In this document: positions 23,801 through 35,800 of the stretch, in pieces
How the letters are laid out: every line of letters begins with the position of its first letter
How positions within the stretch are numbered: position 1 is the stretch's first letter
Source: Phallusia mammillata
Lineage: Eukaryota > Chordata > Ascidiacea > Phlebobranchia > Ascidiidae
Direction of reading: 5' to 3'
DNA length: 64,000 nt
Assembly: GCA_003260075.1 (NCBI GenBank)
Contig: QLIY01000362.1
Coordinates: 69,432-133,431, forward strand
The notes under the pieces: generated by a model
What the model was told of the DNA's origin: nothing
The model's database searches: none
What the model saw: the letters and a program-made list of their open reading frames with translations, nothing else
Program-made: the position numbers and the translations under genes

Positions 23801-26800
23801 TTTTTGCTTATTGGTAATACTGACCTCAATTTTAGCTGATTGTGGATTTGAAACCATGGCAACCACAGCACCACAAAATCTGACATCACCAGGTTGGGAA
23901 GAAAATGTTTACGAAATGAATCTGGATTGCTATTGGACGATATCTGTGTCGACGCCCGGATACCAAGTGTTTTTCTCAGTAGTCGAGGGCAGGACAGAGA
24001 CATGCTGCGATTATGTCCAGGTTAGACAGTGGGGAATGGTTGATATGTTTTGTTCACCACTCACATGGTCATGTCAGCACTTAAATAAAGTTAGTTGATC
24101 CTAAAATGTGGCAGGATGCAATCATGTGCCAAAAAACATAAATGACACCAACTTTGTGTTTACAGCAATAAATAATGCAATAACATAAACAAATATACAA
24201 TAACAAAACAATATGCATTTATATTGGAACGATTGATATGCATTACCTCTGTCAGTTTGTTTGGCATTGTGTAAAATGGCACTAGCTTACCTTTATCAAG
24301 TTTATTAAATATTTTGATTGCTACATTGTCATGCAGGTTTTTAACAACGACATTGGATCTGACACATTATCCGGTCATTTTACTTCACCGGTCATGTTTG
24401 TTTCGACCAACGGAAGTCTGAGAATCTTGTTTCATTCTGATGCAACGCAAGCGTTCCGAGGGTTCAGGGGGTTGTATTATGAAGGTGAGTGTGATGTGCT
24501 GCCCCAGCAACCCCACATGCATAGTTGTGATGTGTAAAAGTTTATACTTGGTGCAGCAGTTTGGGAGTTTACTCCATGTAAACAAAACAAGTTACTTTAC
24601 ATATTGATTGAACTGATCCTTAGTGGCTGCACAAAAATGGGGGTGACGTGTTTTTGGTTATGCAATATAATACATAAAAATCGATTTCACTGATGAATGT
24701 CACCCTTTGTTCATAGTTTTTTATGTTAATGCACAATGTTTTGTGTGATGTTATGTTACAACTTGTTGCAGGTCCAACACCCACGACTCCACCGTCTGCA
24801 ATCAGCCTCAGTGCTTCAACAGGTTTGTGGTAAAGTTTCTAAGCAAATAATTTAGACTGTCAACATAACATTCATCAATCTTAACTTGAATGAGGATTTC
24901 TGTCTTCACACATAGTAACATATATTAACAAATATTTTTATTCAGCCTCCTGTGGGGTTGTCGCTTCTGTGAAGAACATTAGTCAGCATTTTACATCACC
25001 TAATTATCCCGAGTCATACAGTGGAAACACAATTTGTGAATGGACGTTAATATCCAATGATCCGGACGTTCTTGTTCGATTGACCTTCACTAGTTTTCAC
25101 ACTGAGCCGTGCTGTGACACTGTTACGGTGAGAGTTTGATGGATTGTGTTTATATAGTATGAGAGAAAGTGGGTGCAGTATGCATGTGTTAACATTTATG
25201 GGTATAGCTGACTGCAATCAATCTTTGTTTACTCAACCATTGATTGTGACCAAATGCTATTTTATTTCATTTTTAGTAACCTGTTTTAGTGACTCCCCCT
25301 TTAAGACATTGAAACAGTAGGTGAACTAGATTCTGTTCTGTATCCAATTGGTGAAAGTTTAATTCTGCCACACTAAAACTTTAAACAAAAAACATCAACA
25401 TCTGTAGGATAATTATCTGTAATTCTCTTGTTGTGAAAACTTTTTATTCTACAGATATTGGAAGGTTTAGATGAAGTGGACGTTCTTCGTGGGACAATTT
25501 CTTCGCCTGCTGAGTATATTTCAAAGGGAAACAACTTTACTGTAAGATTTCAATCAGATTTAAGCGACCATCGGCGTGGGTTCAATGCTTCTTTTATTGG
25601 AAGTAAGAATCATTTAATTTAATTTTCATATATTCCCACATATTTACCACCTGATACTGTATTTCAGTTTCCAGGTATGATGTTGAAACCACGACTGCAC
25701 CACTGTCAGCAACACGACCAAGTGGACAGGGTAGGTTGGGGTTTTGAAACGATATTTTACTCTTGGGTTTAACATGATGCTAAGTTGGCTTTAAAGCAGT
25801 GGTGGCCAACCTATGGTTTTAAAGAGATAATACTATTGCACTGGTTTCAACATGAAAGTCGTGGCATTTTTTGAAAGTTCTTTTTCTTACCATTTGGCCA
25901 TGTTGTCAGCAAACTGTTTTAAAGCTGCCTAACATACAGATATCATGAAATAAGCTATTGCTGCCAGGGATAATGTGCCCCCCCCCCACGATATTTTACT
26001 CTTGGGTTTAACATGATGCTAAGTTGGCTTTAAAGGGATAATACTATTGCACTGGTTTCAACATGAAAGTTATGGCTTTTTTTTGAAAGTTATTTTGCCA
26101 TTTAGCCATGTTGTCAGCAAACTGTTTTAAAGCTGCCTAACATACAGATATTATGTTTGTTGTCATAGGAACCATAAAATATTTTTTCTAACTAAGTGTT
26201 GAGCCATAGAATGTGTGGTCTATGTCTTGTCACAGCTTCACTAATGAGACCTTATAAGTTGAAACAATGTGCACTGTCTGCTTAACTAACCACAGTAATC
26301 TGACAAATATGTTTAGATTGTGGATACGAGATCGCTGCATTTGAAACTCCCCACGAATTTATTTCCCCCGGTTGGCCTGATCGCTACCCCTCATCTTCCA
26401 ATTGCAACTGGATGATCTCTGCGCCGATCGGGTGGACGTTGGTTCTCAACTTCACTTCATTCGACACTGAACAATGTTGTGATATTTTAAATGTAAGCTC
26501 ATACCAAACAGCTTAACATGATAAAGCAGGTTTCAACCACAAATAATTTATTAGTTTAATGGTGAAAATAACGTGATATATATTTTTTTTTATTTTAAAC
26601 GTTTTGACAAATGCTTATGCCATCATCAGTGATATCTTAAAGCACGATTTACTTTTATTTGAGCCGTTATTTTCACCATTAAACTTATGAACAGATCCAT
26701 ATATAGTGTACAAAATATTGATTGTCAGGTAAACTTTGAATTTTTTGCAGATCTCGGATTCGACCGGTAACCTAGCAACGCTCAGTGGTTTGATGACATC

Positions 26801-29800
26801 AGACCTTCCATCAATAGTGACATCACAAAATGAGTTGTCTCTTAGTTTTGTGTCGGACAAAAATATCCGCAAAGATGGTTTTACAGCCTTGTATTCAGCA
26901 AGTGGGTGATAAAACATAATAGTTCGACTTTAATAGAGAATATTGCAGATTCATTTCCAGGTTTTCCATTAGAGATCTATACAAATGTTTATTTCAATAA
27001 AGTTTACAACCGCTGGCTCATATTATTTCATGGCTGTGAAATATTAGACATCCAGCCCTTCAAGCCTCGTTGAGTTGAGTTTGTTTCGCTTGGTGAAAGC
27101 TCATTGATTCACTTTATTTGATTTTTGTGCTGGCCAGTTTAAAGTCATATTTGTTATTCTCGTGTATTCTTAAGACATGTAGTTTTAGTTTGAACAAAAT
27201 AGAAACACACGACAAAATTCATTATTTTTTCAGTTCCCCCTCCGACTACAACTCCAGCCACCACAAGTAAGTTTACACATTTCAGCATTTGCAGGATTCA
27301 TAAAATAAACTTGCTTCATTTCAGCTCCTGCTTATGTCTGCGAGGAAACGTTAAACATCACACAGAACACACAAGTCATCACATCAGAGGGTTTCCCACA
27401 TTATTATGCAAGTTCCACAAACTGTACATGGACACTAGTGGCAGCAGAGGGTGAAAGGATGCTTCTCAATTTCACCACAATATCACTGGAGACTTGTTGT
27501 GATTATATTGAGGTGGGTACAAATAACACAGACAAGCATGAGTTTAACTGCTAAAGATTGAAAAACTGACAACTGTGTAAGTCATATTGTATTTTCAACA
27601 TTATATTTCATCCAACACCATGACTTACTCTCCTATGGTATTTAAAGTTAAATGTCATTGTTTTTTTTTTAAATGAACACAATTTCCCAAATTTACTGTC
27701 TCCAACTTACTGTATTGCTCCGTAGAACCTAGTTGGACCAAAATAACTGCAACTGTTCAATAAAAGAATGACAGAGAAATTCTTGCAACTATAAACTAGT
27801 TTTGCATTTCCAGATATTTGATGGCATCGATGACAAAGTTTTGGAGAAGATTTCATTTGAAAATCTTCCCACCAATCAGATTTACGTTTCATCGGGTCAT
27901 GTGCCCCCCCCCCAACTGTTCAATAAAAGAATGACAGAGAAATTCTTGCAACTATAAACTACTTTTGCATTTCCAGATATTTGATGGCGTCGATGACAAA
28001 GTTTTGGAGAAGATTTCATTTGAAAATCTTCCGACCAATCAGATTTACGTTTCATCGGGTCATGTAATGCGGTTCCGCTTCATTAGTGACATCAATATTG
28101 AGGAGGACGGCTTTCAAGTACAAGTTCAAACTATTCAAGGTCAATAATACAAGTTTGCCGCTTGGATCTGTTGTTCGTTTGTATTCAGACCTCTTTGAAA
28201 CAGTGAGATTATTTAAGGACATTTTATTTTATTCCACCTTTAATTTTTTTTTGTTATTTTATATTTACTTTTTTTATTTTTAAAATCCGCAGTTACCAAT
28301 GGCGTGAGGGGTTCTATTAAAAAATATTAAATGGGGCCTTTTTAAGAGGGATGGGCCAAAACTTTAAATGTTCTGTTTGGGTCAGTTGAAAACAGCAATG
28401 CTCGGTACCGAGTACTCAGTTTTGGCCCGGCCAATCCCTACTTTTCATAGAATAATAAGTGACTTATACCACCTTGTGGCAGTTTGTGAAGTCAAGTGGG
28501 TAATTTCTTTTTTGCAAATTTCTGCTTGTTTGTTTTTTCAGGACTGCCAGCTTACAACTGTGATGCTCGTATATTTATTCCATCGACTCCAATCAAGTTA
28601 ACATCGACAAACTATCCGAACAATTACACAACGTCTGTCACCTGCAACTGGAATCTTGAAACAAGCTCAGGTCGTCGCGTCGTCGTAAACTTCACCGACT
28701 TTCAAATGGAATCGTGCTGCGATTATGTTGAGGTTGGTTGGCATGGCAACTGAGGTGATTTGCATCCAACTTAACATCAATGATGTGAAATGCCATGGTA
28801 ACGTGGAAATAAGTTTTTTTCTCAAATAATATATGATTTATTGCTGTCAGATGCCTGTTGGTTTGGTTTAAAGGTTGTTCAGCACTTAAACCAGGTTTGT
28901 GCAACCTGCACCTTGATTAAAAGTTGTGCGGCCCGCAGAGACGCCTGGATTTTAACAGTACTGACAAACGAGTCCAACTATTACATATTTTTGAGCAGAT
29001 TAATGCGTCCAATGCTATTTTTCTGCGACCTGGCAATATGTGGCTATAATGAAATGCGAATTTTACTTGTATTTAAGCATATTTGACATGCAGCAAAGTC
29101 AAGATTTTTTTATTATGTTTAGATTTTTGATGGTGACGATCGTCGGCTTGTTGCCAAACTTGACATGCACACTTTCAAGTACAGCAAAATATTTGAATCA
29201 ACCTCCTCGCAAATGTCTGTGTCTTTTTATTCCGACAAAACCATCACTGGTCGAGGTTTTAAGGCAGACGTTTTCTCAACATCAGGTGATGCTTGTGTGT
29301 TGCTCATGTAATGTTTGATGCAACTTATAGTTTATAATATGTCTCTCAGAGACAGAGACAGTCTCTGTATAAAAGGATAAATGCAACATAACCAAGGATA
29401 CATTTTTCAATTTTTACTAAAGGTTTAATGGTGAATATAAAGGTCCAAATAGACGTAAAAAGACGACATGCTTTATAATTCAAATGTTTGGGCAAATGCT
29501 TATTCCATTATCAGTGATATGAAGGCCACGTCAGTTACACCCGTTTATATACACTTGAGTCACCTATAGGAATGATAAAAAGGTGCGAAATAAGCGTCAA
29601 TAAAAACGATAGATAAAAAGGTGCGCAGAAGCGAGGTGTAAGCCACCTGCATTACTGAAGGTAGTTTGTAAATGTTAAATTTATCCATTTTCATGAGATA
29701 AAAAGACTTTGATAAAAATAACACGGACTGAATATTGCAGATGAGTATGTGGTTGACCCTGGAGCTTGTGGTTTTACGGGCGTAGCGAGCAACACATCAA

Positions 29801-32800
29801 CTTACTTCCACTCGCCCAATTATCCGATGGAGTATCCGGCCAAATCTGAATGTCACTGGTTGATTGCGTCATCAAGTCCACTCGAGCAAGTAGAGCTAAA
29901 TCTGCATGATATCAGATTCGAAGACCAAAGTGATTATCTTGAGGTAGGAATGTGAGTTTTTGAATTTGCACAACTCCAGGCTTATTTCACATTGTAAGTA
30001 TTTTGGAGGTAAATGAAAATTAAACATAAAGTTAACAGTTGGTGAAATGGGTTGAAACAATCTTTTTCTCTAAACTTTAAATAGGTTTACGAAATAGTTC
30101 TTGTTTAAAACTTTGAATAGTTTTGCGCGACTAAACAACTAGTTGTTGCTCTTCTGTTATTTCCATTCACATTTTGTTCTCCTCACAGCTGCGTATGTTG
30201 CTGCAATTAACCAAGTTGCCACACAAATGTTGTGTTCAGGTTCGCGACGGTCGATCGCCCTCTGCTCCACTGCTTGGAGTAATTCAACGAGATTTCTCCC
30301 AACAAGCTGTCTTCTCTTCAACAACTGGAGCGATGTACATTAAGATGAGGACAGACACAAGCAATCAGTACAGAGGATTCAATGCTTCGTACAAGCTAGG
30401 TGAAAATGTGAATAAAATTGAAAGATTTTGCCGTTGGATTTGTAAACTAAATGCTGGTCGGTGGGTTTCAGGGTTCAATATTAAAACAAATCTACATCTG
30501 TGCATCATTAAAGAACCTACTGTGCTCGAATTGAACAGAAAATAATGTTTACATTGTGTAGAGTTGTGGCGATGTCTTACACCTGATATACTTTAAAATT
30601 ATTAAACAAAATTATACAAATCTATATATTCTCAAACACCCAGCCTAGGAATAAGAACTTTTACTTTTCACCAACACGATGTCATCCCAAACATTAAGCA
30701 TGTTGTGAAAGCCAAAATATAGTGCACCTCCATCTGTTAGACTGTGCAGCTATAAGCCTCACTAATATTTACCGGAGTTTCCAGTGAAGTAAATCTGACA
30801 CTTTTCAGTCCCCACGGAGCGATCTTGTGGATCAACTTTGCACGCGCTGGATTTTCCTACTCAAATACGAACCAGTAACGCATCAGGGACTTACCCCAAC
30901 GGGGAAAACTGCATGTGGACGTTGAAAGCGGATGAGGGAAAGATAATCGTCCTTAACTTTACTTTTATGGAAATGGAAATTTGTTGCGACAAAGTCCAGG
31001 TAAAACTTATTTGCTTCCAAACTTAAATGACGTCCTTTTATAAAAGCTTCGAGCCAATATATGATAAGTAAGACACCTACACGGCCTCATCAGTGCAGCT
31101 GGTGACGAGAGATAGGCCGTATTGGTTAGTGTAGCCACCAAACGGCACTCCAGTTTGTTGCCATTTGGGCGCACTGTATGCAGCTTATTGTATTTTGTGA
31201 AAATTTTTTTGAATATTATGTCAACAAGCCAAGTACAAAACACATTTTGTTCCGATATAAAGTTTTATCGGAAAAGCACATTCATAAAGAAATAGATTTG
31301 GCAGGAATAAATTCTACCTGTTCAAATGTCATTTGGTCATTTGGTGGTACAGATTCAATTTTTCACAAAGTTTGTTGTTTACCAGATATTTGATGGACAA
31401 TCTGAGCGATTTATAGACAACATAACATTTTTCGGACTCACTTCACCCCTGGTCTACAACTCATCCAGTAATGTGATGAAAGTGAGGTTTATATCGGATG
31501 ACACGATAGGAGCAGCGGGATTTGTTGCCAATTTTGCCCAGGAACCAGGTTTGCAACCAACAAACCTCCACATGTACATTTTCTACCAACAAAATCTTCT
31601 TCCCAGCTCCTGATGCACCAGACAGACACGCGTGTGGGTTCACTTGGAACGCAACTTCCCAACCTGTCGAGTTTAATTCTCCACTTTTCCCGCTCAACTA
31701 TCCTTTCAACGCCGAATGTCATTGGCTGATCAGGTCACCTGACAAAAACAAGCAGGTCCAATTAGAGATCCTGGATTTCAGAACAGAAAAATGCTGCGAC
31801 TTTTTGAAGGCAAGTTAACTTGTCACATAATTTATGCATAGTTACGTCATACAACACTTTATATAAAGGTTTATGACGGAACAAGCACAAGTGCACCACT
31901 GATTACATCCCTGTCTGACGTCATAGAGCCTGGTAGTGATGTCATCACATCAACTTCAGGGTCTTTGTACTTGGAGTTTGTGAGTGATGCAAGTGGGAGT
32001 TACCGAGGGTTTCTTGCAACGTTCAAGATGGGTGAGTGGCTGTCACGTGTTGAACCGTGTTTAAGGAAAGCTTTAATACAGTGATCCCAAACTGTGGGTC
32101 GCAAAAACATTCCGACTATAACATTTTGCTTGTGCCTGTAAGGTGTGTCATATAAGATGGTGTTTTTACAGAAATCGTCCTGAACCAACGTGCGCTTTAT
32201 ACAGATGAAAGTTACGGACAATCATTGTAAACTGAAGTTGATTGAAGTGCACCTAAATCAATCTGTGTTTTTCGTGTTGCAATGTATTTGTAAATAATAT
32301 CGATTTCGCCGATTTATTGGCATCCTCAGTTCTAAGCAAGAAATATAATATGGATGTCACATAAATTTCAAATTTAAACAAATCGATCAAAATAATATTA
32401 CGTAGTTTCCAACGCTTTCGTGTTTCGTGTTAACAGTTGAAGTCGAGAGGAAATACAGCAACAGTTGCTACTCGATAATGAAGGCTTTCACAGACAAAAC
32501 ACCGGTAGTAGAAGTTAAAGAAGTTACTTCATGCTCCCCTAAACATCAGTGTCTGACTGTGAAAACTGTGGCTGACGCACAAGTAAAGACCAACGGAGAT
32601 TCGTTCGAAGGTATGTTGGCTTTTACAGAATAACTGTGGCTAACATGTAAATTGTGGTCGAATGTGCACATGTATTCAGTGCTAAACAACACTCCTCGCA
32701 TTCTATATATAAGCGTTTCTTAACTTGGGGCTCGCGGCTCCCAAAGGCCTCGCCAAGCACTTTTGAGTGGGTCGCGAACACGCAACCCAACTCGGGAAGA

Positions 32801-35800
32801 TTTTGTACAAATTGTCCCCGTGACTTCTTTTCGGCATAGTAACTCCACAACAGTTTGATTAAGAACAGGCGCAACAGCATTCGCAAATATATACATTTAG
32901 GATTGTGTTTGTGGATCTTAAAATAAAATGCACGAAATATTCAAAAGGTCTTTGGTGACATGTGCCATAACCACAATGTTAAGTTTTCTATATTGCAAAA
33001 AGCCGAACTGTTACAATGACGTTTGATAGCAAATATACGATAAACATATTATGGTAGTAAAACTTTTTTTAAGTGTTTGTAAAGGGGTCGTGTTGTGGCT
33101 ATCCCTAAATGGGGCCGCAAAACAGAGAAGGTTGAGAACCACTGCTCTATCTGCATTTACCTGACAGTCTACACCCCTAAATGTTTTGTTAACACAAGCG
33201 ATGTGTCCGATGTTCAGCAACTTAAGTTTAGAATGGCTCTAGCTGCTCTTTGACCCCCAGTGCGGCGACTGCACCTGCCTAAAGTTTTTATATTCCACAT
33301 TCAGCAACTGTAAGATTTCTATGTCGAACAACACTAATGTATAACTCCCTTGTATACTTTGAATTAGGCCGGGACTATAGCAAATATTGAGAATCCGCCG
33401 ATCTATCTGCATAAACCTCATGGTGCACACCCCTAAAGTTTTTTTCTTCCATTTCACATTCATCTGCATGAACCTTATCATCTGAACCCCCTAAAGTTTT
33501 TTTTATTATTATTTTATGTTCAGCAACTGTCACTTACGGAGCTTGTATTCCATCAATCGCCTGCCCTGTGACGTCATGTAGCGACTTGATGACGTCATTA
33601 CGTGGTATCGACCTCCCGTTCACGATGAACTTTACGACTTGTGAGGTTGAGTGTTGTGATGAGGATTTATGCAACGATGATCAGCCGCCGGCCACAAGTG
33701 AGTCACATTATGTTGGCAGATTGCTGCTTATAACTATCCCTGTAACTATCCCTCTGTAACTATCACAAAATATGCTCGGCAGACGATCAGCGTCGGTGAA
33801 AACTTTTATTTAAGAAACAGAAATATTAATTTCGCCTATTTAGAAGGCATCGTCAGTTGCCGTCCTATTCCAATGGAATCTGTAAACTGATTCTTGTAGT
33901 GTGTTACGACCATAGGCGTAGAGTTTTAAAAAATATCGGGGGTGCGACTTTGATCTTCGGCGCCGATACCTGTACCACGTCCAGTATCTGTACCCGTACG
34001 ATAACTTAGGCGGGATGGGTCCAAATACCGACACCTTCACATTATTTTGCAAATAGTCACTTGACACAATTTCTTCGTGTTGTTGCGACATTTGCTGTGG
34101 GTTTGAGAACTTCTGCGCTACTGAAAAGGCGATTTTCCGAATCAGCAATTTTAACAATGATTTAATTTTTAAGTAATTTGTTATGGCGGGAAATAGCAGT
34201 AGAATCAATTCATGTTCCAATATAGCTGACTATGTATTGTTGACGCCTACACTGAGGTCACTTTGGATGAAGTTTAAGTCTTTGCAGTGCTTTAAAAACG
34301 TACATTAAACCCAGCTTGGGAGTCGTTAATGCAGACAAGCACAACATCTATAAGTGGCTATAATAAGCACCTTGTATTGTTTAATGTTGGCGCGTGAAAT
34401 TTTTTAACTAAGTAATTCATAATAATTTATTGCAGATAGTTATTGCGCCGAATAATACTAAAACGTTAGTCTATGTGTCATGTTTATGTTACAATAAAAT
34501 CCCGATTATTTCGAAACAATGTAATTGTTGCATTTCTACCGATGTCTGTACAATCAATGACATGACTACAAACGCATTCGTGTTGAGCTGGAAACACGTT
34601 TTTAAACCGACGTAACTTGAACGAAAATGCGATACTGACGTTATTCAAAAGTCACAGCCGGGGGTGCGCGGCAACCCCACACCCCCGTACTCTACGCCAG
34701 TGGTTACGACATTACACTTATAACTATCTGTATTAAAAACCTTGCTTGAGAATGTGAACCCGGCCCGCTGGCTCAGTTAGATGCTTCATATTTTGTTCAG
34801 TCGCATTCTGAAGCAATACAGATTGGCGTAATTTAACATTAGCAATATATTCGCTCTTGCAAGTCATTATTCTCTGTTGGAATTCAAGCAACAAATTGCT
34901 TGTTACGCAGAAGTAAAACAAAATTACTATTTTACAGCCGCAACACCGACCACTTTACCAACAACTACAGCTCTCCCGTTGACAACAGACGAATACGGTA
35001 ACATATGTAGGAAATGATAGATTTGACCGAGACATCATGGTTGTCGGGTTGGGTATAAGCAACAATACGCGTTGCTATGATAAAAGTGTTTAATGATGTC
35101 GTGAAAAACTGCGGTGGACCGGAGATCGCTGTACGAATTATAAAAGATGCGAAGTTTGAAGATTTTTCATTTATGGATAAAAACGTAACAGCTGTATGCC
35201 GATAATCTTAGATACACTATTCACGGTTTTGAGTAATGTGAGCAAAAAATCAGAGCCAGTATTTTTGTGTAAAACATCAATACGTTTTCATAAGTCGCTA
35301 AAATGGCCGTCATCATGGTTTTAAAAATAGCACTTGTCGAAACGTAGTTTTATACACAAATACTGGCTCTAATTTTTTGCTCCATGGTGATAATATTTCC
35401 TGAATACAATGAGTCAGACATGATATTTTGCTCAACCTTGAAATATTTGTGAAGGATGCTGGAATCAAAGAAGGGACGTGATGTTTCTGCTCGACGGTTC
35501 CGGTTCATTTACTGCCCTGGAATTCATGGAAATCTTAAAGTTTGTCAACCAGTTGGTGGAGGGATTTGACCTTGAATTGACCCGAGTAGGTGTGATGCAA
35601 TTCTCACACTGGTACAGACACAGGTGCGGTGATCGCTTGATTGAAACTGAGTTGTAGAAACTTCCCCCGTCTTTTTCTATCTTTTCCTGCATGTTTTTAG
35701 TCGGTTTTGTGTGAAAGGTTCCCAGTTGGGGGTTGATCGTGTTTGAGATATTTTGAGATGCCTTTTCTAATTTCTGATGCTTTTTGTGTTCTTTTTAGAC

